NCBI RefSeq assembly: GCF_029318685.1
Contig: NZ_CP119677.1
Coordinates: forward strand, 4,455,001-4,519,000
Length of the DNA: 64,000 nt
Direction of reading: 5' to 3'
From: Ruminiclostridium papyrosolvens DSM 2782
GTDB lineage: Bacteria; Bacillota; Clostridia; Acetivibrionales; DSM-1351
The notes beneath the pieces were generated by a model. It was given only the letters and a program-made list of their open reading frames with translations. It was not told where the DNA came from and searched no databases. Position numbers and translations under genes: made by a program. Below are positions 8,902-17,114 of this stretch, piece after piece (position 1 is the first letter of the stretch; the number at the start of each line of letters is the position of its first letter).

Positions 8902-9378
8902 ATGGTACAGATTGAAAATGAAAAAAGCTTTAAGGCGGAGAACGTTTTATCTTTGCGCAAAAAAATAACCAAGTCTCAAGCAAATGATGAAATGAATAAA
9001 ATAGCCAGGTATTTAGGCGAAAATAATTTAAAGCAAACCGGCCCTATTATCACTGCCACATTTGCGATTGATCCTGGTCTTAGTGAACCCTTGATGGATA
9101 TGGAAATTCTGGTACCAATAGACAGAAAAATAAGCTCTTCAACAGTATACAAATTTAAAGATAAATTTCACCTTCAACATGCTATCCATGCAAAGCACAT
9201 AGGTACTCCTGCCACATTACATAAAACCTATAATGCTCTTTTTTCTTATATAAAAGAAAATAATCTCCAACAGATTACAACCGCTTACAACGTCTATATT
9301 AAGAACATTGAGTCAAAGCTGCCTGAAGATAATTTAAATATAGATGTATATATTGGAGTCAATCCGTCTGTTTTATAG
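8902..9378 (+). CDS. Protein with GyrI-like/AraC effector-binding-type fold (tentative), first gene of the cassette
   Basis: A 158-residue soluble protein with no signal peptide or membrane segment. The alternation of strands and helices (TGPIITATFAI, LMDMEILVPIDR, a helix NALFSYIKENNLQ, and a final strand NIDVYIGVN) resembles the GyrI-like small-molecule-binding domain found alone or fused to AraC/MerR regulators. This is a pattern judgement, not a confirmed family match. The chosen start ATG at 8902 has AAAGGAGAG upstream; the open frame extends to 8866 without a site. It is followed after 38 bases by the first DUF2589-like gene and opens the four-gene unit. It could be a ligand sensor or a structural member of the system. 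Confidence 0.55.
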   Translation: MVQIENEKSFKAENVLSLRKKITKSQANDEMNKIARYLGENNLKQTGPIITATFAIDPGLSEPLMDMEILVPIDRKISSSTVYKFKDKFHLQHAIHAKHIGTPATLHKTYNALFSYIKENNLQQITTAYNVYIKNIESKLPEDNLNIDVYIGVNPSVL

Positions 9379-9416
9379 CCATCATTATATAGATTTTTAC
9401 AAGGGAGGAAAATATC

Positions 9417-9917
9417 ATGATATTTGATAAAAACAAAGACAAGAATGTACAAACTACTCTTTCGGACATAGTGAGAGGAATGCTGCATTCTGTGAATTGT
9501 AGTCAGGAAATTCTGGATCAGCATTACAATAAGATTATTGAGAGATTTTTCTATCCTGACGGAACTCCTATAACTAAGTCATTTAATGTAGATTCAGAAA
9601 GATGCGTGGAAATACCGTTAATTACACTAATAAATCCCGCTGCACTGGCACTAAAGGAAATAGATTTGGAAATGTCTCTTCATATTGACCAGGTCAATGC
9701 TAAAAAAGACATGTACTCCAACTTGGCTGATACTCCTGTCAGAGGAAGCTTTAACGTTTCTGTAGTTCCATCAACTAAGTCCAACGACAGACAATCGGAT
9801 ATGATGGACATTTCAATGAAATTCAGAGCAATAGAAACTCCAGAGGGAGTATCCAGGTTTTTGGACGAATTCATCAAAAATATTGGTCCTAAACATTGTG
9901 AGCCAAAAAAAGACTAA
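9417..9917 (+). CDS. DUF2589-like protein, paralogue 1
   Basis: A 166-residue protein aligned by eye with the next gene product. Both have an N-terminal amphipathic helix, then a 'DGTP' turn (residues about 49-52), a strand IPLITLINPAALALKEIDLEMSL matching the neighbour's APFIGLVPIPSLLIDNVTIDFQM, and a C-terminal strand-helix unit (ISMKFRAIETPEGVSRFLDEF against YQVHVGASQQPPTEGLSKLMDIM). The second protein looks like DUF2589, so this is a diverged paralogue. There is no signal peptide. Function is unknown for the whole family. The start ATG follows AAGGGAGG. It lies in an operon with 70 bases to the next gene. Confidence 0.65.
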   Translation: MIFDKNKDKNVQTTLSDIVRGMLHSVNCSQEILDQHYNKIIERFFYPDGTPITKSFNVDSERCVEIPLITLINPAALALKEIDLEMSLHIDQVNAKKDMYSNLADTPVRGSFNVSVVPSTKSNDRQSDMMDISMKFRAIETPEGVSRFLDEFIKNIGPKHCEPKKD

Positions 9918-9987
9918 ATATCCTGTTTTCAAATTTTCTACTACGGTAGAAGATAAAAATATATAAAAAAATAGGAGGTATTTTTCT

Positions 9988-10542
9988 ATGGCTATAGGAG
10001 ATAATTTCAAAGATCTGCCAATGGCGGAATTGATAGGTGCTCCTCTTCAGGCAGTTTGTCAGTCACAAGTTCAGCTTGCATCGGCGTCCTGGCAGTTTAT
10101 GCAGACCATAGCCTTTCAAGATGACGGTACACCGCGGTTGTTAAAATTTGATTTGGAGCGTCCTGTCGAAAGTGAAGCCGGAATTGTGGTAAATAAAGTG
10201 AGTGTGCAGGCACCTTTTATCGGTCTTGTACCAATTCCGTCACTTCTAATCGATAACGTTACAATCGATTTTCAAATGGAAGTTACCGATGTAGTATCCA
10301 GTAAGGACACATCCCAGAGCGAAGGTAGTATAGATGCCAGCTATAAGAGTTTCTGGGGGCTTTCCGTACAAATACACGGCAAAGTATCCTCCAGCAGAGA
10401 GAATACCAGAAGTACCAATCAAACCGCAAAATATCAAGTTCATGTTGGAGCAAGCCAGCAACCTCCAACAGAAGGTTTAAGCAAGCTTATGGATATTATG
10501 GCAAGCTGTACGGCACCGCTTTCCGTTACAAAGGGCTCATAA
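9988..10542 (+). CDS. DUF2589 family protein, paralogue 2
   Basis: A 184-residue protein with the typical N-terminal signature MAELIGAPLQAVCQSQVQLASASWQFM, which fits the DUF2589 pattern of a 'GAPL.A...AQ..LA' helix. A beta-rich middle follows (VQAPFIGLVPIPSLLIDNVTIDF), then a Ser/Thr/Asn-rich loop and a conserved 'P.EGL..LMDI' C-terminal helix. No catalytic residues stand out, so a structural or membrane-associating role is easier to imagine than enzymatic activity, but the family is uncharacterised. The start ATG has TAGGAGG upstream. The stop codon is 20 bases before the GIY-YIG-like gene, arguing for co-translation and a shared task. Confidence 0.8.
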   Translation: MAIGDNFKDLPMAELIGAPLQAVCQSQVQLASASWQFMQTIAFQDDGTPRLLKFDLERPVESEAGIVVNKVSVQAPFIGLVPIPSLLIDNVTIDFQMEVTDVVSSKDTSQSEGSIDASYKSFWGLSVQIHGKVSSSRENTRSTNQTAKYQVHVGASQQPPTEGLSKLMDIMASCTAPLSVTKGS

Positions 10543-10562
10543 GTCCCGGATAAGGAGGACAA

Positions 10563-11156
10563 ATGGGGTACATATTTTACGCACTTAACAATTCCGCCAA
10601 CTGTACCGGAATGTCACCGCCTGCCCTTCCGGGAGGCGGATTTGGGGTTGCGGCACTTCCTCCTGCCATGCATATGGCAGGCACATACATAATTGTTAAT
10701 ACTATAACAAACAACAGATATATAGGTATAGCGGCAAATATTCATAACCGATTTCAAACACGACTTGCTACTGTTACGGAAATGGGGTTTGGTCCTGCTG
10801 TGTTAGCTAATATCGGAGTAACCTGGGGGGTCGCACATTGTCGGAATACCCTTCCTGCACCTCTTGTGGTACCTGCTGCTGCACCTGTAGCCGGAAGTAT
10901 TCCGGTGGCCCCCGTTGCCGGGGCCCCATATACAGCAGTTATTGACGGTGCAGTTATAAATCTGGAGCATTTGCTGATTCGATTCATAATGACACAGCTG
11001 GGTGCCGGAGGTACCACATCAAATAACCTAATGGTAGGCCCCTATGTTAACCCCACGCTAAACCCCATTACAGTTTCATTACAATGGGGAGCCATGGGAG
11101 GACTTTTTGCAGCAAATACCATGCAAGCTGTTTGGGGGGCCGGTGCTGCTTGGTAA
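10563..11156 (+). CDS. GIY-YIG-like domain protein with Ala/Pro-rich insert
   Basis: A 197-residue protein. Residues 40-65 carry the hallmarks of a GIY-YIG nuclease: G40-T-Y, then NNRYIG (YIG at 53-55), then NIHNRF with Arg63 at the position of the conserved arginine. A glutamate in INLEHLLIRF (E135) occupies the place of the metal-binding Glu. The N-terminal 38 residues are Gly/Pro/Ala-rich, and residues 97-122 form an Ala/Pro/Val-rich insert between the two halves of the motif, which is unusual. If active it would cut DNA or RNA. It is last in the cassette, 20 bases after the DUF2589 gene, with GGAGG upstream and a strong terminator after it. Degeneration to a non-catalytic domain cannot be excluded. 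Confidence 0.6.
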   Translation: MGYIFYALNNSANCTGMSPPALPGGGFGVAALPPAMHMAGTYIIVNTITNNRYIGIAANIHNRFQTRLATVTEMGFGPAVLANIGVTWGVAHCRNTLPAPLVVPAAAPVAGSIPVAPVAGAPYTAVIDGAVINLEHLLIRFIMTQLGAGGTTSNNLMVGPYVNPTLNPITVSLQWGAMGGLFAANTMQAVWGAGAAW

Positions 11157-11166
11157 TAACAAACAA

Positions 11167-11203
11167 GCCTGACACCCATTAAAAGGTGTCAGGCCGTTAT
11201 TTT
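11167..11203. terminator. Bidirectional terminator between the cassette and the sugar ATPase gene
   Basis: A perfect 10-bp stem (GCCTGACACC and GGTGTCAGGC) with an 8-base loop is followed on the plus strand by CGTTATTTTTTAT and on the minus strand by a weaker T-rich tail. It ends the four-gene unit and probably the convergent ATPase gene. Confidence 0.9.
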
Positions 11204-11224
11204 TTATAACTATATTAATTTATA

Positions 11225-12343
11225 TTAGTTAATAATTGTACGCTCAGTTTCTTTATCAAATATATGAACCTTGTTAGCGTCTATAGCAACCTTTATAACG
11301 TCACCAGTCTGAGTCTTTGTTCTAGCATTAACTCTTGCAGTAACAGTTCCGGTTGCACCTTCAATTATCATATACAGGTAAGTTTCAGCACCCAGCATTT
11401 CAACCAAGTCAACTTTAGCTTCTACTATACTGTCTGGCATTGATTCAAGGAACATTGCTTCGTCATGAATATGTTCTGGTCTAACACCAACAACAACTTC
11501 CTTACCGATGTAATCAGTTCCTTCCAATTTCTTTGCCTTACCTTCAGGTATCTTAACGTCGTTCTTTCCGAATACGAGATGCAAGTCATTTCCTCTTTTA
11601 GTAAGAACAGCATTCATAAAGTTCATTTGAGGGCTTCCTATGAATCCTCCAACGAATATGTTACATGGTCTGTCATACAGAGCTGTTGGTGAATCAACCT
11701 GTTGGATGTATCCATCCTTCATAACAACGATTCTTGTACCCATTGTCATAGCTTCTGTCTGGTCATGTGTTACATATATAAAGGTTGTGTTAAGTCTGTT
11801 GTGAAGTCTTCCTATCTCAGTTCTCATCTGAACTCTGAGCTTAGCGTCCAAGTTTGAAAGAGGTTCGTCCATTAAGAATACTTTAGGTTCACGAACGATA
11901 GCACGACCTAACGCAACTCTCTGTCTCTGACCACCTGATAAAGCCTTTGGCTTTCTGTCAAGCAAATGTTCGATATCAAGAATCTTTGCAGCTTCCTGAA
12001 CACGCTTCTTTATTTCTTCCTTTGGAGTCTTTCTCAATTTCAAACCAAATGCCATGTTATCAAATACTGTCATGTGAGGATACAATGCATAGTTCTGGAA
12101 AACCATCGCTATATCTCTATCCTTTGGAGCAACATCATTTACTAATTTATCTCCAATGTACAATTCACCTTCTGAAATTTCTTCCAAACCGGCTATCATT
12201 CTAAGTGTAGTAGTCTTACCACATCCTGAAGGACCAACCAGAACAAGGAATTCGTTATGTTCGATATCAAGATTAAAATCATTAACAGCAGTAACCCCAC
12301 CTGCATATCTTTTGTAAATATTTTTCAGCTTTAAGCTAGCCAT
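11225..12343 (-). CDS. ugpC: Sugar ABC-transporter ATPase, UgpC/MsmX type
   Basis: A 372-residue ATPase of the MalK/UgpC/MsmX group. It has Walker [10 protein letters not shown] (near residue 38), Q-loop [21 protein letters not shown], signature [14 protein letters not shown], Walker [17 protein letters not shown] and a C-terminal OB-type regulatory domain ([13 protein letters not shown]). It energises import of sugars or glycerol phosphate. No permease or binding-protein genes lie beside it, which fits an orphan, multitasking ATPase like B. subtilis MsmX that serves several sugar importers, as expected in a plant-polysaccharide degrader. GGGAGG precedes the ATG. The name is the usual annotation; the shared role is an inference from the isolation. 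Confidence 0.92.
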   Translation of the reverse strand: MASLKLKNIYKRYAGGVTAVNDFNLDIEHNEFLVLVGPSGCGKTTTLRMIAGLEEISEGELYIGDKLVNDVAPKDRDIAMVFQNYALYPHMTVFDNMAFGLKLRKTPKEEIKKRVQEAAKILDIEHLLDRKPKALSGGQRQRVALGRAIVREPKVFLMDEPLSNLDAKLRVQMRTEIGRLHNRLNTTFIYVTHDQTEAMTMGTRIVVMKDGYIQQVDSPTALYDRPCNIFVGGFIGSPQMNFMNAVLTKRGNDLHLVFGKNDVKIPEGKAKKLEGTDYIGKEVVVGVRPEHIHDEAMFLESMPDSIVEAKVDLVEMLGAETYLYMIIEGATGTVTARVNARTKTQTGDVIKVAIDANKVHIFDKETERTIIN

Positions 12344-12511
12344 TTTTTTATACCTCCCTGAAACATCCTTATGAATTTAAGTTAGCAACGTATCACAATT
12401 TATATATATTATGATACACTGCTGACCTTTTACAAACCATATTGTTTTTTAACAAAATTAATTTTTGGCTTTTAGTACTTTTGTATAGTATTAAAAGCAT
12501 ATTTCTTATAT

Positions 12512-12617
12512 TGCATAAATTTTGCATAAATAAAATAAAAATCCTCTGTTATATTGAATTTTTATGCATCACATTGTATAATTATAAAATAATATTCATT
12601 TTATGCATAAATTTTCA
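12512..12617 (+). promoter_or_regulatory. argC control region: four ARG-box-like sites over a sigma-A promoter
   Basis: The 339-bp gap before argC holds four ARG-box-like elements: 12512-12530 (TGCATAAATTTTGCATAAA), 12555-12568 (TGAATTTTTATGCA), 12575-12588 (TGTATAATTATAAA) and 12604-12617 (TGCATAAATTTTCA). The second overlaps a -35 (TTGAAT, 12554-12559) and the third overlaps a -10 (TATAAT, 12577-12582) at 17-base spacing. Box 2 and box 3 centres are 20 bp apart, the geometry of tandem ArgR sites. Binding of the ArgR/AhrC repressor with arginine would directly block RNA polymerase. The argR gene is not in the window. Confidence 0.75.
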
Positions 12618-12682
12618 TTGTCCGAAATTTTATTGTGAATATATCTATCTGTTATCTATTATATAGAAAGGATTGAATTTTT

Positions 12683-13624
12683 ATGAAATATAAAATTTAT
12701 GTAGACGGAAGCGAAGGTACTACCGGATTAAAGATAAACGAGAGACTGGAAAAAAGAGATGATATTGAAATACTTAAAATAGACCCCGAAAAACGTAAAG
12801 ATATTAATGAAAGAAAAAAATACATAAACAATGCAGATATAGTTTTTCTTTGTCTGCCGGATTCCGCTGCTAAGGAGGCCGTATCCCTTACAGAAAATCC
12901 TTCTACTAAAATTATTGATGCAAGTACTGCTCACAGGACTAATTCTGACTGGGCTTACGGTTTACCTGAATTAAGCAAGGGACACCGTGAGAAGATTCAA
13001 ATTTCCAAAAGAGTTGCTGTTCCTGGCTGTTATGCGACAGGATTTATCAGTATAGTTTACCCTCTTATTGCAGGCAACCTTCTTCCAAAGGATTACCCTG
13101 TTACCAGCCATGCTCTTTCCGGGTACAGCGGCGGAGGAAAAAAACTCATAGCACAGTTCGAAGCTCCCGAAGGACACAGCTTTGAGAGTCCGCAGCTCTA
13201 TGCGCTGGGTCTGTCCCACAAACACATTCCTGAAATGACTGTTATCAGCGGACTTGAACAAGCTCCTATTTTTTCTCCCATAGTATGTTCTTATTTCAAG
13301 GGTATGTCTGTATGTGTTCCTTTATATAGAAAGCTTCTTTCAGGAACTCCTTCAGTTGAAAAGATTCACGCATTTATTGCTGATTATTATAGTAATGAAA
13401 AGTTTGTAAAGGTTATGCCATTGGGAACGGAAAAGGAGTTTCCCAACAGTTTTATTGGTGCTACCCGTGTCAATGATACAAACAACCTTGAAATCTACGT
13501 TACAGGAAATGAAGAGCAAATTATGCTAGTATCTGTTCTTGATAATTTGGGAAAAGGTTCTTCCGGTGCCGCTATTCAAAATATGAATATAATGTTGGGC
13601 TTTGACGAAAATACCGGACTTTAA
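12683..13624 (+). CDS. argC: N-acetyl-gamma-glutamyl-phosphate reductase, short (type 2) form
   Basis: A 313-residue NADPH-dependent reductase making N-acetylglutamate semialdehyde, the third step of ornithine synthesis. The N-terminal Rossmann segment ([13 protein letters not shown]) is of the type 2 ArgC kind, the catalytic cysteine sits in [11 protein letters not shown], and a conserved catalytic histidine lies in [11 protein letters not shown]. At about 313 residues it belongs to the short class, rather than the ~345-residue type 1 enzyme. AGAAAGGA precedes the ATG. It forms an operon with argB (22 bases between) under the tandem ARG-box promoter. Confidence 0.95.
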   Translation: MKYKIYVDGSEGTTGLKINERLEKRDDIEILKIDPEKRKDINERKKYINNADIVFLCLPDSAAKEAVSLTENPSTKIIDASTAHRTNSDWAYGLPELSKGHREKIQISKRVAVPGCYATGFISIVYPLIAGNLLPKDYPVTSHALSGYSGGGKKLIAQFEAPEGHSFESPQLYALGLSHKHIPEMTVISGLEQAPIFSPIVCSYFKGMSVCVPLYRKLLSGTPSVEKIHAFIADYYSNEKFVKVMPLGTEKEFPNSFIGATRVNDTNNLEIYVTGNEEQIMLVSVLDNLGKGSSGAAIQNMNIMLGFDENTGL

Positions 13625-13646
13625 TAATTTAACGGAGGTCAATTTT

Positions 13647-14558
13647 ATGAATTATGATAATTTGATTAAAAAAGCAGAAATATTAATTGAAGCACTTCCT
13701 TACATACAGAGACTTTATGGTAAAACCGTTGTAATAAAATACGGCGGCAATGCAATGATTAATGATGAGCTTAAAAATTCTGTAATGGAAGATATTACTC
13801 TTTTAAAATATATAGGAATGAACCCTGTTTTGGTACATGGTGGCGGGCCTGATATAAACAAGGCACTTCAGAACTACAACGTAAAGAGTGAGTTTGTAAA
13901 CGGTTTAAGAGTCACAGACGCACAGACTATAGAAGTTGCTCAGATGGTGCTTGTTGGAAAAACCAACAAGCAGATTGTATCAATGCTAAACCACAAAGGC
14001 GGAAAAGCCATAGGCTTGTGCGGTATCGACGGAAAGCTCATTGAATGTGAGCAGTATAAAACTGAAATCGACGGAGAACTAAGGGACATAGGCTATGTAG
14101 GAACAATCACAAAAATTAATTCCAAGGTGCTTGAGCTTATTTCAAAAGACGAATATATACCCGTTGTAGCTCCTATAGGCGTTGGCCCTGACGGTGAGAG
14201 CTATAACATAAACGCAGATACCGTAGCAGGTGAAATTGCTGCTGCATTGAAAGCGGAGAAGCTCATGCTGCTCACAGATGTAGAAGGTGTTAAACCCTCA
14301 AAAGACAGCGAAGCAATAATTCCTGCCCTCACCATTGACGAAGTTTACGACCTTATTGATAAAAAGATTATTGCAGGAGGTATGATACCAAAGGTTTTAG
14401 GTTGTGTTGAAGCACTTGAAAAGGGCGTTGGCAGAACACATATAATTGACGGACGTATTCCCCATTGTATTCTTCTGGAAATCTTTACTTACAAGGGAAT
14501 CGGAACAATGATTATGAAAGATAAGAACCTGTACCACGAAAACGAGGCCTTGTATTAA
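13647..14558 (+). CDS. argB: Acetylglutamate kinase
   Basis: A 303-residue amino-acid kinase that phosphorylates N-acetylglutamate. Recognisable segments are [10 protein letters not shown] (phosphate binding), [30 protein letters not shown] and LLTDVEGV in the nucleotide-binding half. The N-terminal helix [17 protein letters not shown] is present, the feature that allows arginine-sensitive hexamers in many cyclic-pathway enzymes, so feedback inhibition by arginine is plausible. The start ATG at 13647 follows GGAGG; the longer open frame runs back into argC and has no site. A terminator follows, so argB is the last gene of this transcript. Confidence 0.96.
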   Translation: MNYDNLIKKAEILIEALPYIQRLYGKTVVIKYGGNAMINDELKNSVMEDITLLKYIGMNPVLVHGGGPDINKALQNYNVKSEFVNGLRVTDAQTIEVAQMVLVGKTNKQIVSMLNHKGGKAIGLCGIDGKLIECEQYKTEIDGELRDIGYVGTITKINSKVLELISKDEYIPVVAPIGVGPDGESYNINADTVAGEIAAALKAEKLMLLTDVEGVKPSKDSEAIIPALTIDEVYDLIDKKIIAGGMIPKVLGCVEALEKGVGRTHIIDGRIPHCILLEIFTYKGIGTMIMKDKNLYHENEALY

Positions 14559-14604
14559 TATTAATTATACAAAACCGCTTTATAGTTTTTTTATATTGCA
14601 TTTG

Positions 14605-14642
14605 ACACTTCCTGTACTGTCTTTACATAGGAAGTGTTTTAA
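14605..14642 (+). terminator. Terminator after argB
   Basis: A 9-bp stem (ACACTTCCT and AGGAAGTGT) is followed by TTTAATTT. It separates argC-argB from the argD operon, which then has its own promoter. Confidence 0.75.
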
Positions 14643-14672
14643 TTTATAAAGAAATTCTCATACATAAATTGG

Positions 14673-14707
14673 TTGCATTTTTATGCATATTAATGTATAA
14701 TTATAAA
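14673..14707 (+). promoter_or_regulatory. argD promoter with tandem ARG-box-like sites
   Basis: A -35 TTGCAT (14673-14678) and -10 TATAAT (14696-14701) lie 17 bases apart. Boxes TGCATTTTTATGCA (14674-14687) and TGTATAATTATAAA (14694-14707) overlap them. The layout, including the 20-bp centre spacing and the identical second box, is a near copy of the argC promoter, predicting coordinate arginine repression. Confidence 0.75.
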
Positions 14708-14751
14708 TTATAAATATCGCATTAATATATCGGTATGAAGGAGTGATTGTA

Positions 14752-15954
14752 ATGAATTTAGAAAAGATACAGGAATATGATGATAAATATTACATGAATA
14801 CTTTTGGTAAAAGGATACCTGTTGCCTTTAAAAAAGGTAAGGGGATACACCTATGGAGTACGGAAGATGAAAAGTACACAGACTTTTTTGCAGGAATTGC
14901 AGTTAATTCCATAGGTTACGGCCATCCGATTTTTACTGAAATGGTCAGTGAGCAATTGAATAATCTTGTGCACTGTTCAAATCTTTATTACATAGAGCCA
15001 CAGGCTCAGCTTGCTAAAGAGCTGGTAGAAAACTCCTGTGCAGATAAGATATTTTTTTCCAACAGCGGTGCTGAAGCCAACGAAGGAGCAATCAAGCTTG
15101 CCAGAATTTACTTTAAAAAACAAGGTATGCCTGAAAAGTACGAAATTATAACCCTACACAAGTCCTTTCACGGAAGAACCATAACAACTCTCAGTGCTAC
15201 AGGTCAGGAAAAGTATGCAAAGCCATTTGAGCCTCTTACAAAAGGTTTTAAAAAAGTTCCTCAAAACGACATAGCTGCTTTGGAAGCTGCCATTACCGAA
15301 AATACATGCGCAATTATGCTGGAGCCAGTTCAAGGTGAAAGCGGAGTATATCCATGTGACCCTGAATATATGAAAAAAGTAAGAGAATTGTGCAATGACA
15401 AAAACCTGTTGCTTATCTTTGATGAAGTTCAGACCGGCGTAGGCAGAACCGGTAAGCTGTTTGGATATCAAAACTTTGACATAGAGCCGGATATATTTAC
15501 TCTGGCAAAGGCTTTGGGAGGTGGAATTCCTATAGCAGCAGTATGTGCCAAAGAATCCGTTGCAAAGGCATTTACTCCCGGCGACCACGGTTCAACCTTT
15601 GGCGGGAATCCATTAGCCTGTACGGCAGGTCTTGCAGTTATGAAAATAATGAAGGACGAAAAGCTTCCCGAAAATGCAGAGAAAATCGGCAGTTATATTA
15701 AGAATGAACTGGAAAAAATGGCTTCCGGCTCCTACTCCATAATTTCCGAAATACGGTCGGCAGGCCTTATGGTTGGCATAGAGCTTAACAAGGCCATTGC
15801 CCCGGATATCAAAAACAAAATGTTTGAAAAGAAATACCTTATTGCCAATATAGGCCAGAATATTTTGAGAATACTTCCGCCTCTAATTATTACGCAGAAG
15901 GACGCAGATGATTTTATTACAGCATTAAAAGAATCACTGGAAGAATTAAATTAA
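14752..15954 (+). CDS. argD: Acetylornithine aminotransferase
   Basis: A 400-residue class III PLP aminotransferase that converts N-acetylglutamate semialdehyde to N-acetylornithine. Visible features are FFSNSGAEANEGAIKLAR, HKSFHGRTITTLSATG, LIFDEVQTGVGRTG with the PLP-binding aspartate, and TLAKALGGGIPIAA with the Schiff-base lysine. The start is the ATG at 14752, with GAAGGAG at 8 bases; the open frame begins at a GTG 9 bases earlier. It is the first gene of the argD-carA-carB-argF-GNAT unit. Ornithine aminotransferase activity is a conceivable alternative, but the arg context is decisive. Confidence 0.95.
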   Translation: MNLEKIQEYDDKYYMNTFGKRIPVAFKKGKGIHLWSTEDEKYTDFFAGIAVNSIGYGHPIFTEMVSEQLNNLVHCSNLYYIEPQAQLAKELVENSCADKIFFSNSGAEANEGAIKLARIYFKKQGMPEKYEIITLHKSFHGRTITTLSATGQEKYAKPFEPLTKGFKKVPQNDIAALEAAITENTCAIMLEPVQGESGVYPCDPEYMKKVRELCNDKNLLLIFDEVQTGVGRTGKLFGYQNFDIEPDIFTLAKALGGGIPIAAVCAKESVAKAFTPGDHGSTFGGNPLACTAGLAVMKIMKDEKLPENAEKIGSYIKNELEKMASGSYSIISEIRSAGLMVGIELNKAIAPDIKNKMFEKKYLIANIGQNILRILPPLIITQKDADDFITALKESLEELN

Positions 15955-15998
15955 TCAAATTAGCGAGTCGCTGTCAGGCTCACGGAGGTTTATATATA

Positions 15999-17054
15999 AT
16001 GAAAGCAGTTCTATTACTTGAAGATGGTACATATTTCTCAGGAGAAGGCTTTGGAAAAAGCGGAGAAACGGCCGGAGAAATTGTTTTTAATACTTGTATG
16101 ACAGGGTATCAGGAAATAACGACTGACCCTTCCTATAATGGACAAATTGTAACAATGACCTATCCGTTAATCGGTAACTATGGCTTCAATTCCATAGACA
16201 ATGAATCTTACAAGCCTCATGTTCAGGGCTTTATAGTTAAGGAACTCTGCTCTACTCCCAGCAACTGGAGAAATGATATGGATGCGGATCAATATTTTGC
16301 AAAGCACAATATTGTAGGTATAAAAAGTATTGATACCAGAGCGTTGACTCAGCATATACGTAAGCACGGGAGCATGTACGGGATTATATCCACAGAATGT
16401 GGTAATCTGGATACTCTTCACAAAAACCTTGAAAACTATAAAAGTGTCCCAAGAAACCTGGTAATGGAAGTTACTTCAAAAACTCCCACCCATATTTCCG
16501 GTTCGGGTAAAAAAGTTGTCCTTCTGGATTTCGGTGTAAAAAGCAACATAATACGTTCTCTTGAAAGCAGAGACTGCGATATACACATTCTCCCAGCTTT
16601 CAGTACCTTTGATGAAATTATGGAATTTAATCCCGACGGTATTCTTCTTTCCAACGGCCCCGGCGACCCGAGGGATTTAACTGTGGCTAAAAAAACCGTT
16701 CAAAAGCTTCTGGGCTTAAAGCCAATCATGGGAATTTGCCTTGGACATCAACTTTTGGGACTCTCCTTGGGCTGCAATGTCAAAAAGCTCAAATTCGGAC
16801 ACCACGGCGGGAATCATCCTGTTAAGGATTACATCACCGGAAGATGCTATATAACTTCTCAGAATCACAATTACGCAATAGACAGCAGTTCCAACGAGGA
16901 TATTGTGATAACACACAGAAACGTAAACGATGATACAATCGAGGGCTTCAGGCACAAAACCCTTCCTTTGATAAGTGTACAGTACCATCCTGAAGCAGCA
17001 CCGGGTCCGCAGGATTCCGCATATATTTTTGATGACTTTGTAAAAATGCTGTAG
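15999..17054 (+). CDS. carA: Carbamoyl-phosphate synthase small subunit
   Basis: A 351-residue glutaminase subunit. The N-terminal CPSase domain (LLLEDGTYFSGEGFG, GYQEITTDPSYNGQI) precedes a class I amidotransferase domain. The nucleophilic cysteine is in GICLGHQLLGLSLG and the His/Glu pair in VQYHPEAAPGP. It hydrolyses glutamine and channels ammonia to CarB. The gene follows argD by 44 bases and precedes carB by 60. Its position inside the arginine unit, behind ARG boxes, suggests an arginine-dedicated enzyme; whether pyrimidine synthesis has a second pair cannot be seen here. Confidence 0.97.
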   Translation: MKAVLLLEDGTYFSGEGFGKSGETAGEIVFNTCMTGYQEITTDPSYNGQIVTMTYPLIGNYGFNSIDNESYKPHVQGFIVKELCSTPSNWRNDMDADQYFAKHNIVGIKSIDTRALTQHIRKHGSMYGIISTECGNLDTLHKNLENYKSVPRNLVMEVTSKTPTHISGSGKKVVLLDFGVKSNIIRSLESRDCDIHILPAFSTFDEIMEFNPDGILLSNGPGDPRDLTVAKKTVQKLLGLKPIMGICLGHQLLGLSLGCNVKKLKFGHHGGNHPVKDYITGRCYITSQNHNYAIDSSSNEDIVITHRNVNDDTIEGFRHKTLPLISVQYHPEAAPGPQDSAYIFDDFVKML

Positions 17055-17114
17055 TTTTTAAATTTGCAGTTAATACATTATATTACCGCATTGCGGCTCA
17101 TGGAGGCGAATGGT

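Noticed and set aside
11225-12343. A complete sugar ABC importer operon
   Set aside because: Only the ATPase is present; there are no permease or solute-binding genes within several kilobases on either side.
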